This document shows, in pieces, positions 56,901 through 64,000 of a DNA stretch of 64,000 bases. Each line of letters begins with the position of its first letter. Position 1 is the first letter of the stretch. A program made the translations under genes and the position numbers. Below the pieces are notes generated by a model. That model had not been told where the DNA came from. It made no database searches and saw nothing but the letters and a program-made list of their open reading frames with translations. This stretch comes from Meiothermus ruber DSM 1279 (GTDB lineage: Bacteria; Deinococcota; Deinococci; Deinococcales; Thermaceae): the NCBI RefSeq assembly GCF_000024425.1, contig NC_013946.1, positions 1,674,001 through 1,738,000 on the forward strand, read 5' to 3'.

Positions 56901-59313
56901 TGGGTACCTGCAAACGCCCCTGGTAGGCCAGGCCAAAGAGGTCGGCCTGCCCCTGTAGCTGGCCTGCGAACCCGGCGTAATTCAGGCTACCCCGCACCGC
57001 CAGGCTGCGCCAGGCCCCTTCCCCATTCACGGTGCCAAAGGGGGTGCGCAGCAGCAGGCTGCCGCGCTCGAGGTTGCCCCGGGCCTCCAGGCTGCCAGCC
57101 TGGCGATTAATCCGAAGGGGCAGGGTGCCCTCAAAGGGAAGGCCCGCCCGCAGCGCCACCCGCCCCCCCGGCCAGCGCACCTCGGTGCGGCTCACCGCCA
57201 AGGGCACCGCCGGCACCTCCACAAACCCTGATAAGGGCAGGGTCAGGCGGCCCTTGAGCGCGGTGGTGGGCCAGATGGGGCCAGCGAGCTGGGCATAGCC
57301 ATCGGCGATGGCCCACAGCGCCGGGCCGTGCCCCTCCAGCCGCCCGCTCAACCAGGGGGTGTCGAAGCGCACCTCGCCCCGGTAGCGCGAACCCTGCAAG
57401 CCCAGGTCGGCCTCGAGGCGGATCTGCGGGCCAAGCTCGAGCGGCCCTTGCAGCCGCAGCCCCTCAGGGCCATTGGCGGTAATGCGGAGGGTATCGAGCT
57501 GGGCTTGGAGCCCAGTGCTGTCGGCGGTTCCGCTTAAAGGCAGCACCCGCAAGGGGGTGCGCACCTCCCCCCGGTAGCGGGTGGCCAGGTCGAAGAGTTC
57601 GCCCTCCAGGCCCAGCCGCTCCCCCTGCAGGTTCCAGTTACCCGAGAGCCTGCCTTGGGCGTAGCGCAGATCACCGGAGAGCTTCAGGGCTTCCAGCACC
57701 TGCAAGGGCAGGTCGCGCACCCCTAGGGTAAACACCCCGCTGCGGTACAGCCCGCTGGCCCAGCGGTTGGATAGCCGCCAGGTCTGCCCGTCCTGCTGCA
57801 CCGCGATGGGAAAGCGGGTGTAGGGTGAGTCGTAGATCAGATTGCCGCTGAAGCGCCCGGCCTTGAGGGCGGCCTGGCCTGTAAGCTGGCCCACCAGGAG
57901 CTCGAGGCCCTCAAGCTGCATCTGCAGGTTGTCCCAGGTGCCACCAAAGCGCACCGGCCCCAGCCGGCCCTGCACACTGGCCCCCGCCCCCTGCAAGCTA
58001 CCCGAGAGGCTGAAGGGTTTGGCGGTGGGCAGGCCCACGTTCTCCGACTGCACGCTCAGGTTCCAGCGCGACCCACGGCTCTCGAAGCGCACCCCGGCCT
58101 CTCCCAGCAAAGGGCGCGGCCAGACCAGGGTGCCCTCGGCCTGGGTGTTGGGGCCCTTGCCGGTCAGGCGCAGGTTGCTCTGGAAAGAATCGCGCAGCCG
58201 AACGGTGTACTCGTCGGTGTTGCGCAGGGCCAGCGTGGCCTGAAAGGTGCGGTCGAATAGGGCCCCATCCACCACCGTGTCGAGCCGAAACTTTTTATCG
58301 AAGGCCAGCGTGCCCTGGTAGGTCAGGGGTTCGCCCAGCAGGCGGCCTTGGCCGTTGTAACGCCCATCTATCACAATGTTCTGCCAGCCCCGGCCCAAAA
58401 GCACCAGAGGCCCGCCCCCGCTCACCGGTAGCCGCAGGCCGAAGTGGGCGGCCAGGGCCGGTAGGGTGGGGTTGCCCTCCACCCGGAAGCGGTACTCCTG
58501 GCCCGGCAGATCCACCGTGGCCGAGCCCTTGAGGGGGCCGTCCAGGCCGCGCCCGACCAGGTTGGCGGTCACGGTCTGGCCGTCGAAATCCACCGCCCCA
58601 GAGATGTCGGTCAGGGTAAAGCCCACGATTTTGACGGTGGCGTTTTTGATCTGGTTCTTGCCCAGGATGCCGTTCTTGACCCTGGGGCCAATCGTCCAGG
58701 TGCCCTCGAGCTCCCCCGCCTCGAAACCCTCGAACCAGTAGCGGGCCGCCCGCAGCTCGCCCCTGGCCTCGATCTGCCAGGCCTCAAACTCACGCCCGGT
58801 ACGGCGAACCGTGGCCCAGAGCCTCCCATCGGGCAGCGCCACCGCCACCTGGTAGGGGCCGCTGCCGCGGATGGTGGCCCGCAGGGCAGGCAAAAAAAAC
58901 TTCTGGCTTTGCTCGATCTGCACGCTCACGCGATTCAGCACCAGCTCGTCTACCCGCAGCTGAAAGGGCGCGGGCGCCCCTGGCTGGCGCTGCTCGGGGA
59001 TGAGGGTGTCCCAGCGCAGGAACACATCGCCCTCCTCGGCCAGAATGCGCAAGGGCAGTTCGCGGCGTTGCAGACTCAACAGGTTGTAGCCGATGCGCAG
59101 CCGCTGGGCCTGCAGCCGCAGCCCATTGCCCTCCAGCTCCACCCCCCGCAGCTCGAGCCCCCCCAGCAGATACCCCCCCACCGCCTGCCACCGACCGGTG
59201 AAATTGGCCGCTTTGAGGCCCTCCTGCAGAGCGTAGCTGATCAGTGGGGGAAAGGCCGGGAGGCCCACCAAAAGGAGGAGCAGAATTACCGGAACCCAGC
59301 GCCAAAACCGCAC
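50926..59313 (-). CDS. tamB: Giant TamB-like (AsmA/DUF490) envelope protein
   Basis: 2795 residues, about twice E. coli TamB (about 1260). An N-terminal membrane anchor (RFWRWVPVILLLLLVGLPAF) is followed by an AsmA-like start (GLKAANFTGRWQAVGGYLLG) and then over 2300 residues of repetitive beta structure in the style of a lipid-transfer groove. The last 350 residues are the TamB domain: GNFRLWDRDFTIRDRSTE, YSEAEIYTLLLLGRSDLSAL and a C-terminal barrel-like end FGVGFTFRF. TamB-family proteins bridge the two membranes and carry phospholipids or help barrel assembly with an Omp85 partner, here the bamA next to it. GTG 59313 is 6 nt after TAGACT. Confidence 0.92.
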   Translation of the reverse strand: MRFWRWVPVILLLLLVGLPAFPPLISYALQEGLKAANFTGRWQAVGGYLLGGLELRGVELEGNGLRLQAQRLRIGYNLLSLQRRELPLRILAEEGDVFLRWDTLIPEQRQPGAPAPFQLRVDELVLNRVSVQIEQSQKFFLPALRATIRGSGPYQVAVALPDGRLWATVRRTGREFEAWQIEARGELRAARYWFEGFEAGELEGTWTIGPRVKNGILGKNQIKNATVKIVGFTLTDISGAVDFDGQTVTANLVGRGLDGPLKGSATVDLPGQEYRFRVEGNPTLPALAAHFGLRLPVSGGGPLVLLGRGWQNIVIDGRYNGQGRLLGEPLTYQGTLAFDKKFRLDTVVDGALFDRTFQATLALRNTDEYTVRLRDSFQSNLRLTGKGPNTQAEGTLVWPRPLLGEAGVRFESRGSRWNLSVQSENVGLPTAKPFSLSGSLQGAGASVQGRLGPVRFGGTWDNLQMQLEGLELLVGQLTGQAALKAGRFSGNLIYDSPYTRFPIAVQQDGQTWRLSNRWASGLYRSGVFTLGVRDLPLQVLEALKLSGDLRYAQGRLSGNWNLQGERLGLEGELFDLATRYRGEVRTPLRVLPLSGTADSTGLQAQLDTLRITANGPEGLRLQGPLELGPQIRLEADLGLQGSRYRGEVRFDTPWLSGRLEGHGPALWAIADGYAQLAGPIWPTTALKGRLTLPLSGFVEVPAVPLAVSRTEVRWPGGRVALRAGLPFEGTLPLRINRQAGSLEARGNLERGSLLLRTPFGTVNGEGAWRSLAVRGSLNYAGFAGQLQGQADLFGLAYQGRLQVPRLEGALEFRGRSTSLSYAGRLQNGRLTLAGDYRLVAGKPLDGLRLRVIASDYNLRGWGLPGTLKGNWSERGGRLSLDTPYGRAQLSGSSLLGPANLEAQSPYGTVRGMVSTEAIALRGSLRLPYISGTLAISGPWNNLGARGQGRYNLPYLEPQNWRLSADVLAQTWRLEGPLALEGKGLAYTGRINWPYRLLERSGVLQGGLEGQGLSLRGSLRTTYAGLPISAVLQAEGADLERLRATLELPEGRVQLAQKQAVFDLETAPLARLWNAEVQGRLRGRLDLAGVLSRSDTALSVPKGELEGMLRVYGQQVVLDYKDRSLSAFLPAYRVGALVELEPGQNPQVIGLGNLEGRLELGEQLNGRLAYRVEGLEVEAQISGPRLRPTFGLEAQAPALQLQAQGSYALQQNQGLAQVQLESPYAQASLELSSAGSRYQASGHLSSLQYLRQSGPLRLNGEGARWTLLWAAPLRLEAQGQAANPEQVRLAGEANLELAGRLLALSGSMALTGEAFSGQMRAQGEQVSLELLGRGRDLLARGTAYGVYVEARTNRQGGLSGQAGYTRSLGNSTLKVRGTLSGTLWQPVLQGEGSLAGRGAAVALRFGYGSETPSGTAGMINGLPAALWAQAEGAGLSARLAGGVLSLRMDSDLEPFVGLPLRLQTQGEGPWANLRLPLTLSGPNLEASGTAFPAGLQVQLRGRYEQQRFDLRYDRQAQLLLEGPYATGTARWAGNAPSGLLQLDLPLPGGRLVGQARLDEGRVALEGREGWQGSLSGRLREGWGQPTRWALEASLKGPYPAQNTPVSLEGQFELDASPLALRGSGRVQVPEWGAVQFLAQGSEIELRGLDELAPLAGRLRLSPLQINWSYAGALPRGLGTLEARGTYPGQWVVGRYQIAGQSASLVGQDTTLRLGAPGLEATLTPERLEARLQDYNLSGLRLSGRVAGPWSALESSLDWAGFGRKGALQATWQQGRLQASLQGDLEGSLNYQEAWSGRLRFREGSLELSGTGIPMVEGEVLGLGLRLRYPMLQVAPSREGLNSPTPVSTRRASSLMINLAERSASGELDVHSVEVRGRGPALEAVYPFAGGRLVAALDLQTLAVALSAPELGTGELSYKQGRLDGVLNLTAYGLGLTLEGAGQQASLRIEHPATEWLPWKSGVLTGQIGLDGGWKLLYRDPEQKQQIEAEGRLLEASVAARGPWIQGQLKYPSPGNWQGRLQLDLPLEPLSSRLRLRLDGQDTLSAAGSLDGDVGSLEIQGALARNGLRARAGFKDLAIEEVPQLASRLPFLAGRTTGSLVYDQGQMEFRLSSPGLKVKGDDLVLAMEAKGEIANGLMQAEIDFEKTDPLGSLAQNGNLGSNRTTARIRLENGILSGEAVAAAFPLHWLFSTWAGELAGQAFWTGRTSFSYNIRNPWASRGVWVGEYLRFQGGGDTLVGTAALRFEQERLYIDQLSLSGKGTWTGSGYYGRRGSNLRLSLENTSFTPVLQVIPNLKPLAPEGSGTLRLVSNGEAFDLTLENFGFKLGPVRAETPRAVLRVGNTTSAEGRIKLTAPYPAEAQLSGEGDLSNFTVRATGLANLPLLSPDEPFDLSFNYPAYTVDARLQKQDARLYGTLFPQLILTLQGQVPVSYPQYFLLDGLLETNLILRYQRGTYILQGAANVIRARLGLPEGQREVTIKAPSEAGSTRPANVIPVEFANIQFKADRGIIIQESLAQGELAGEVFLNGEITNPYLSGEVVPLRGNFRLWDRDFTIRDRSTEQRSYAQFSPAAGILPELQIVADTQVQDRAQDNRRIQINLTLKGEFLRQNGRIKVSLTPTFEAIYNNETARKADGQPYSEAEIYTLLLLGRSDLSALPSDIAQTGLQAAIQNFIVGQLERELAKALGLDQVRVEIPALNGGTIEETRFTIGRYLSPELFFAYSVDLRGYQTIFAEYLQGDYRLRFSTEVFPQPRPEISFGWTIRPLGADLTIDLATGVGDGYRSDGIKFGVGFTFRF

Positions 59314-59319
59314 CCATAT

Positions 59320-59325
59320 AGTCTA
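59320..59325 (-). promoter_or_regulatory. -10 box of tamB (leaderless type)
   Basis: TAGACT on the minus strand, 6 nt before GTG 59313. No good -35 is seen. It would also drive the leader ORF and bamA. Confidence 0.5.
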
Positions 59326-59492
59326 GCCCAGAACTCTGAGGGGAAGCTAGGAAAAAAACCCATCCAGAGCCAATCAAATCTGACTTTTACTCCAAGGAAC
59401 TTGATCCGAGTCCAAAACCAGCCCACCCCGGTCATCAGCATTACAGAACAGGGCCCCTGTGAAAGCGCGCCCTTTACTTGCCCCGACTGTTG

Positions 59493-59498
59493 TAGATT
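59493..59498 (+). promoter_or_regulatory. -10 box of acyP (leaderless type)
   Basis: TAGATT, 6 nt before GTG 59505. A TTTACT (59473-59478) lies 14 bp upstream, a short spacer for a -35. Confidence 0.45.
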
Positions 59499-59504
59499 GA
59501 GGGC

Positions 59505-59771
59505 GTGTTTCGCATTACGGTACTGGTCAGCGGGCGGGTGCAGGGTGTTGGCTACCGCCACTTCACCCGTAAAAAAGCCCTCGAGCTCGGCCTTTCCGGC
59601 TATGCCGAGAACCTATCGGATGGACGGGTGGAGGTGGTGGCCGAAGGTGAAAAAGCCGATCTGGAGCTCCTGATTCACCACCTGCGCCAGGGGCCCCGGG
59701 GGGCTTTGGTTCTTCAGCTCGACGTGCAGTGGAGCGAGGCTACCGGCCTGAAGGGATTTCAAACTTTCTGA
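59505..59771 (+). CDS. acyP: Acylphosphatase
   Basis: 88 residues, full family length. The active-site signature is [18 protein letters not shown] (catalytic Arg in YRHF) and the catalytic Asn is in [19 protein letters not shown]. It hydrolyses acyl phosphates such as acetyl or carbamoyl phosphate. Begins with GTG at a leaderless promoter and is convergent with hflX, 7 bp apart. Confidence 0.96.
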   Translation: MFRITVLVSGRVQGVGYRHFTRKKALELGLSGYAENLSDGRVEVVAEGEKADLELLIHHLRQGPRGALVLQLDVQWSEATGLKGFQTF

Positions 59772-59778
59772 AGCAGCA

Positions 59779-61461
59779 TCAATCGGTGAGGGCAGCAGCC
59801 ACCCCCGGCTCTCTCGGCGGGTAGGCCCAGGCCGCCGGGCGCACCCCCTGCGCCAACAGAGCCTCGGCCACGGCCTGCTTCAGCTCGCCCAGGCCCTGCC
59901 CCCGCACCGCCGAAACCGGAAAACCGCCCAGCCGCTCCCTGAGGAACTCGAGGTCGTAACCGTCGGCAGCATCGGCTTTAGAGAGCACCAGCACTTGCGG
60001 CGACTCCACGCCCAGTTCAGCCAGCAGGTCTTCCACCACCTGATAGCGCTCCAGCGCCCCTTCCTGCGAGGCGTCCAGCACGTGCAAAAGCACATCGGCG
60101 TCGCGCAGCTCCTCCAGGGTGGAGCGGAAGGCCTCCAGCAAGTCGCCCGGCATGTGGCGTATGAAACCCACCGTATCGGTGAACAGCACCTCGCCTATGC
60201 CGGGCAAAAAACCCCGGCGGGTGAGCGGGCGCAGGGTAGCGAACAGTTTGTTCTCCCCTTCGTCGCCTTTTTTAGCCAGGGCGTGCATCAGGGTGGTCTT
60301 GCCGGCGTTGGTGTAGCCCACCACCCCCACGATGGGCAGGCCCGATTTGTCCCGCTGGCGGCGGGTCTCCTGGCGGCGGCCGGCAATTTCTTGCAGCTTG
60401 CGGGTGAGTTCAGCGATGCGGTCTTGCAGGCGGCGGCGGTCGACCTCGAGCTTGGTCTCCCCCGGCCCCCGGGTTCCAATACCACCCCCCAGACGCGACA
60501 ACTCTTTACCCTTACCCACCAGCCGCGGCAGCAGGTATTTGAGCTGGGCCAGTTCGACCTGCACCTTGGCCTCGGGGGTGCGGGCATGCTGGGCGAAGAT
60601 GTCCAGAATGAGCTGGGTGCGATCCAGCACCTTGAGGCCGGTGATGGTTTCCAGTTCGCGGGCCTGGGCCGCGCTCAGGTCGATGCCAAAGATGAGGGTG
60701 CCAGCGTTCTGGTGGTAGGCGTGGGAGACCAGCTCCTCCACCTTACCACGCCCCACCGCGTAGCGCGGGTCGAGGCTGGGGCGGAAGACCAGCTCTTTGT
60801 GGGCCACCACCGCCCCCGCGGTGCGGGCCAGCTCGGCCAGCTCGGCCAGGTCTACCTCGGCCTGCACCCCCTCACCCTGGTCTATCCCCACCAGCACCGC
60901 CCGCTCCCCCGAGCCGTCGCGCAGATCGAGGCCGCGGGCCTGGCGTGAAAGCTCCTCTTCCAGCGCTGCCACCGAGGCCGCCAGATCCCACTCGAGGTAC
61001 TCGTGGTAGGGCTTGGAGGGGAAAATTTGCCAGTCTTCTTCGTCGGCCTTGGGCGGTGAAAGCTGGGCCAGGTGTAACCGGCCGGGGTGGCCCTGCTCAA
61101 CCTCGAGGGCCGCCATAGCATCCAGGCGGTGCAAAAACAACACCGAGAGATCCGGGCGCGAAAGCCCCCCCGAGCCCAGGTGGGTGTGCAGGATGCGGTA
61201 CCCGGAGAGCCGGGTCTCCACCAGGGCCCTCTCGGGCACCGGCAGCTCTTTGGCATCCCCCACCGCCACCCGCATCACCCGACCACCCCGATCCAAAAGC
61301 AGGCTGATGGGCTTGCCCAGCTCTCCCGACAAAGCCGCCATGGTACGGGCCAGCTCGGCGGTGAGCAGACGGTTGGCCCCCACGCGGCGGTTGTACAGGT
61401 TGGCAAGGCGCTTCTTTTCGCTGGGTTTCAGACCGTTGGTGCGACCGAAGATTTTCTCCAC
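59779..61461 (-). CDS. hflX: GTPase HflX (ribosome splitting/rescue)
   Basis: 560 residues from GTG 61461, which follows AGGTGATGAATTA; the frame is open to 61563 but that part lacks support. Family features are: the HflX N-terminal nucleotide-binding-like domain (VFRPSLDPRYAVGRGKVEEL), the linker GGIGTRGPGETKLEVDRRRL, and the G domain with G1 GYTNAGKTTLMHAL, G3 DTVGFIRHMP and G4 LSKADAADG. An extra N-terminal region of about 190 residues (KRLANLYNRRVGANRLL onward) precedes the standard HflX start and is seen in the longer HflX form. Acts on stalled 70S ribosomes. Confidence 0.94.
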   Translation of the reverse strand: MEKIFGRTNGLKPSEKKRLANLYNRRVGANRLLTAELARTMAALSGELGKPISLLLDRGGRVMRVAVGDAKELPVPERALVETRLSGYRILHTHLGSGGLSRPDLSVLFLHRLDAMAALEVEQGHPGRLHLAQLSPPKADEEDWQIFPSKPYHEYLEWDLAASVAALEEELSRQARGLDLRDGSGERAVLVGIDQGEGVQAEVDLAELAELARTAGAVVAHKELVFRPSLDPRYAVGRGKVEELVSHAYHQNAGTLIFGIDLSAAQARELETITGLKVLDRTQLILDIFAQHARTPEAKVQVELAQLKYLLPRLVGKGKELSRLGGGIGTRGPGETKLEVDRRRLQDRIAELTRKLQEIAGRRQETRRQRDKSGLPIVGVVGYTNAGKTTLMHALAKKGDEGENKLFATLRPLTRRGFLPGIGEVLFTDTVGFIRHMPGDLLEAFRSTLEELRDADVLLHVLDASQEGALERYQVVEDLLAELGVESPQVLVLSKADAADGYDLEFLRERLGGFPVSAVRGQGLGELKQAVAEALLAQGVRPAAWAYPPREPGVAAALTD

Positions 61462-61606
61462 TAATTCATCACCTAAGCTGAGCCAAAAGACAAACCCGCT
61501 CCTTCCACCTTTTAGGCTTCTGGGAGCGCGGTTCGCAGTCTCAACTTGCTTAGAGTATAACACCTGCGCTGTCAGGGGAAGATGATAAAAGTTACAACGG
61601 CAGGCT

Positions 61607-61636
61607 TTTACTTATCATTCGTCTACTTGATAGGCT
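61607..61636 (+). promoter_or_regulatory. Promoter of the HAD hydrolase gene (leaderless type)
   Basis: TTTACT (61607-61612), 18 bp, TAGGCT (61631-61636), 6 nt, GTG 61643. Confidence 0.55.
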
Positions 61637-61642
61637 TGCCCT

Positions 61643-62224
61643 GTGGGGAGGCTGAAGGCTGTTTTCTTCGATTTAGACGATACTGTGCTGGCCCCGCGGG
61701 CCACCAACCCCTGGGCCACCTTCAAGCAAGAACATCGGCTCCCAAGCCATCTGCTCATTCTGGACGGCATCACGCTGCGCCCACCCCACGAGCAGGCCGA
61801 GCTGCACCAACGGCTGCTGGCCTACGAACAGGCCCTGGCCGCCAGTTCGGAGGTGCGTGAAGGCATGCCGGAGCTGCTTGGGGCGCTGGCCGCTTTGGGG
61901 CTGCCCACCGCTTTGCTCACCAACAACCACCGGGCCGCCACCGAGCTAGCCCTGCAAAAACACAGCCTGACCTTCACCCTGGTGCTCACCCGCGAGGAGG
62001 CCCCGCCCAAACCCAGCCCGGCCCTCCTAGAGCGGGCCCTGGAGCATTTTGGCTTGCAGCCCCACGAAGCCCTGTACATCGGGGACTCGGAGGGCGATTT
62101 ACAAGCAGCGCAGGCCATCGGCCTACCGGTGTGGTTTTTGGCCACGCCGCACAACCCGGCCCTCCGACCCCGCTTCGAGTATCCTGCGGAGTTGTTGCGC
62201 TCGCTTATGCAAGATTGGAGGTAA
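61643..62224 (+). CDS. HAD-superfamily hydrolase
   Basis: 193 residues. Motif I is FFDLDDTVL (nucleophile and acid/base aspartates), motif II LLTNNHRA, motif III Lys in KPSPALLERALEHFGL, and motif IV YIGDSEGDLQAA. An alpha-helical cap lies between motifs I and II (about 20-85), as in phosphoglycolate phosphatase-like enzymes. The substrate is not evident. GTG 61643 is 6 nt after a -10 box. The next gene follows after 9 bp with GGAGGTAAAA at the junction, so the two are an operon. Confidence 0.9.
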   Translation: MGRLKAVFFDLDDTVLAPRATNPWATFKQEHRLPSHLLILDGITLRPPHEQAELHQRLLAYEQALAASSEVREGMPELLGALAALGLPTALLTNNHRAATELALQKHSLTFTLVLTREEAPPKPSPALLERALEHFGLQPHEALYIGDSEGDLQAAQAIGLPVWFLATPHNPALRPRFEYPAELLRSLMQDWR

Positions 62225-62233
62225 AATTCAGCT

Positions 62234-62764
62234 ATGCGCGTGTGGTGGGCCTTGGTGTTTGTGGCGGTGGGACTGGTGTTTTTTAGCCCCAAAGCCTCGC
62301 CCGGCACCCTACAAAAGGCCGACTGGATTGTGGTGTTGGGGGCCGCGCAGTACAACGGCGAGCCCTCGGTGATTTTCCGCAACCGCCTCGAGGCTGCCCT
62401 GCGCCTCTACCAGCAAGGGTACGCCCCCCGCATCGCCGTTACCGGGGGCCGCGCCCCTGGCGACCGCTACAGCGAAGGCGGGGTAGGTTGTTCATATCTG
62501 GAAGCCAAGGGGGTTCCGCCCGCAGCCCTCTACTGCGAGCAACAAAGCCGACGCACCGTTGAAAACCTCACCAACATTGCCCCTGTGGTCGGCAAGTCCC
62601 GGCTCATCATCGTCACCGACGAACCGCATCTGCCCCGCGCCCTGATCCTGGCCGAACAGCTCGGCCTTCAGGCCACAGGGTTTGCCGTACACGGAAACTT
62701 TAAGGAGTCCTACCGGTATCGAGAAAGCCTGCTGGCCCTGCTGGCCCGGCTGGGGGTGCGCTAA
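62234..62764 (+). CDS. YdcF/SanA-like DUF218 protein
   Basis: 176 residues. A membrane anchor or signal at 1-18 (MRVWWALVFVAVGLVFFS). The DUF218 core has DWIVVLGAAQYNGEPSVIFR, RIAVTGGRAPGDRYSEGGVG, RRTVENLTNIAPVVGKSRLI and IVTDEPHLPRALILAEQLGL. Relatives (SanA, ElyC) act in envelope integrity and polyprenyl-phosphate or peptidoglycan metabolism; their reaction is unsettled. The start is preceded by GGAGGT. Confidence 0.88.
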   Translation: MRVWWALVFVAVGLVFFSPKASPGTLQKADWIVVLGAAQYNGEPSVIFRNRLEAALRLYQQGYAPRIAVTGGRAPGDRYSEGGVGCSYLEAKGVPPAALYCEQQSRRTVENLTNIAPVVGKSRLIIVTDEPHLPRALILAEQLGLQATGFAVHGNFKESYRYRESLLALLARLGVR

Positions 62765-62780
62765 CACCCCGGTCGGGCGC

Positions 62781-63275
62781 TTAGCGTTTGAAGCGATCCA
62801 GCGAGGCCAGGTAACCCTCGAGCAGGGCGCGAAACTGGCTCACAAACAGGTCGCGCTCGTTGCGCACCTGTTCGATGTCGTTTTTGATGCGCTTCATCTG
62901 CTCAATTAGCTCTTGCAGCGCGGCCTGTCGCTCGGACTCGGTCTCCCGCCGGATGAGCTCAGCCTCGCGCTCAGCCTGGGCCTTGATCTCGCGGGCGATG
63001 CGCTCAGCCGCCACCACCGCCCGCTTGAGCTCGGCCTCGCCCTCTTTGGCCTTGGCTAGCTGGGCCTCGAGCTCGCGGATATGGCTGCGCAAGCGCTCGT
63101 TTTCTTCGATGAGGGCGGTCTGGACGTCGGCCACCCGGCCCAGGTACTCCCGCACCTCGGCCACCAAATAGCCGCGCAAGCCCTGGCGAAACTCCTGGTA
63201 GCGGATGTCCAGAGGGGTCAGGTCGCTGCGCTCACCGCGTTCGATGCGAAACTCACCGGTTATACGATCTTCCAC
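62781..63275 (-). CDS. DivIVA-domain coiled-coil protein
   Basis: 164 residues. The N-terminal DivIVA signature is [20 protein letters not shown] with [12 protein letters not shown]. The rest (about 55-150) is a long coiled coil rich in Glu/Arg/Ala ([20 protein letters not shown]). DivIVA proteins bind curved membrane and recruit division or polar growth factors. It is convergent with the YdcF-like gene (16 bp apart). Its promoter region is shared with the next gene's operator region. Confidence 0.9.
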   Translation of the reverse strand: MEDRITGEFRIERGERSDLTPLDIRYQEFRQGLRGYLVAEVREYLGRVADVQTALIEENERLRSHIRELEAQLAKAKEGEAELKRAVVAAERIAREIKAQAEREAELIRRETESERQAALQELIEQMKRIKNDIEQVRNERDLFVSQFRALLEGYLASLDRFKR

Positions 63276-63340
63276 GGCCTTAGACTACTACACCCACCAG
63301 GCTCCGGGCATTTTCACAAGGTACGGGCTGGCCCCTGGAT

Positions 63341-63422
63341 TTTCGCAATCGAAACTTCATATTTCGTTTATCTTTCGTTATGTAATCAGAATCTTGACAA
63401 ACGAAAGTTCGGAGCATACAAT
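63341..63422 (+). promoter_or_regulatory. Consensus promoter with inverted-repeat operators for the sugar-binding-protein gene
   Basis: TTGACA (63394-63399), 17 bp, TACAAT (63417-63422). Around it are TTTCG-CAAT-CGAAA (63341-63354), two TTTCGTT copies (63362-63368 and 63373-63379) and AAACGAAAG (63399-63407), which lies inside the spacer and ends in the palindrome CGAA-AG-TTCG (63402-63411). This arrangement suits a repressor of a sugar operon. Confidence 0.75.
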
Positions 63423-63506
63423 GCCCTCGACCTCAGAGTTAACGGTCACGGCCAAGAAAGGGGCTTCAGCGGTGCTGCCTCGATTTTTGGCAGGGAGGTG
63501 TCTGGC

Positions 63507-64000
63507 ATGAAAAAGGTGTGGTTGGCAGCTTTGTTGGTTTTGGGGATGGGCCTGGCGCTGGCCCAGCAGGTGCGGATCGTGGTGATCTCCCACGGCCAGG
63601 CTTCGGATCCTTTCTGGTCGGTGGTGAAGAACGGGGTGGAGGCCGCCGCCAAGGAAACCGGAGCCCGGGTAGAGTACCGGGCACCCGAGACCTTCGATAT
63701 GGTGCGCATGGCCCAGCTCATTGACGCGGCGGTGGCCTCGAGGCCCAACGGCATCGTGGTCTCGATTCCCGACGGCAAGGCCCTTGAGCGCTCCATCCGG
63801 GCGGCGGTGCGGGCCGGCATCCCAGTGATCTCGATGAACTCCGGCTCCGATGTGGCCGAAAGCCTGGGGGTGCTGGTACACGTGGGCCAGACCGAGTACG
63901 AAGCCGGGTTGGGCGCCGGTAAGCGCATGAAGGCCGCCGGGGTCAAGAACGCCATCTGCATTAACCAGGAAGTGGGCAACGTGGCCCTCGACCTGCGCTG
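63507..64000 (+). CDS. Sugar-type ABC transporter substrate-binding protein, C-terminus off the window
   Basis: 164 codons are visible. Sec signal peptide [20 protein letters not shown], then a periplasmic binding protein-like fold of the RbsB/Peripla_BP_4 type ([72 protein letters not shown]). ATG 63507 follows GGGAGGTGTCTGGC. It probably starts a sugar or inositol-type import operon running out of the window, controlled by the operator cluster upstream. Confidence 0.9.
   Translation, partial: MKKVWLAALLVLGMGLALAQQVRIVVISHGQASDPFWSVVKNGVEAAAKETGARVEYRAPETFDMVRMAQLIDAAVASRPNGIVVSIPDGKALERSIRAAVRAGIPVISMNSGSDVAESLGVLVHVGQTEYEAGLGAGKRMKAAGVKNAICINQEVGNVALDLR

Overview
The window is a gene-dense, roughly 63-65% GC stretch of a chromosome from the Deinococcus-Thermus phylum, most probably a Meiothermus-like member of the Thermaceae. 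The evidence is the protein set (fused chorismate mutase/DAHP synthase, very long TamB followed by BamA, OstA/LptA-like proteins, BMP-type nucleoside transporter, Thermus-style PIN-TRAM protein), the many genes that start 6-7 nt after a TAnnnT -10 box with no Shine-Dalgarno site, and a striking excess of the palindrome CTCGAG. The species call is inference. I see no insertion sequence, prophage, rRNA or CRISPR array. Both edge genes are truncated.

Layout. 1-6.6 kb: class A penicillin-binding protein (cut at the left edge), a degenerate receiver-domain protein, tRNA-Gln, an Lrp/AsnC regulator, a multi-cluster Fe-S protein, DAHP synthase, tatC and tatA. 6.7-9.5 kb: two permeases of a nucleoside-type ABC importer whose binding protein and ATPase lie at 28.2-31.1 kb. 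9.6-17.7 kb: menG, a small unknown gene, slyD, cysteine synthase, radA, a PIN-TRAM protein and a large STAND/SARP regulator. 17.7-25.6 kb: a probable cell-wall-fragment recycling locus: namZ, two oligopeptide-type binding proteins (one Tat, one Sec), two permeases and a divergent GntR/UTRA regulator. Upstream of namZ lies a tandem array made of copies of its own 5' end, each encoding a 17-18 residue mini-ORF. 25.8-28.2 kb: three LptC/LptA-like envelope genes.

31.3-44 kb: ligA, then a tightly overlapping run (33.3-41.5 kb) of a KAS III-like enzyme, acyl-CoA ligase, alpha/beta hydrolase, MaoC hydratase and a five-gene Liv-type ABC importer, followed by a 3-hydroxybutyrate dehydrogenase-like gene and, on the other strand, dnaG. 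This looks like uptake, CoA activation and beta-oxidation-type breakdown of a carboxylic acid.

44-64 kb: an adenylyl cyclase/STAND/TPR protein, a small unknown gene, a palindrome-rich intergenic region, bamA, an apparent 25-codon leader ORF, a 2795-residue tamB, acylphosphatase, hflX, a HAD hydrolase, a YdcF/SanA-like protein, a DivIVA-domain protein, and the start of a sugar-type ABC binding protein behind a well-formed promoter with inverted repeats. Envelope biogenesis (PBP1A, Tat, Lpt-like, BamA/TamB, NamZ, DivIVA) is the recurring theme.
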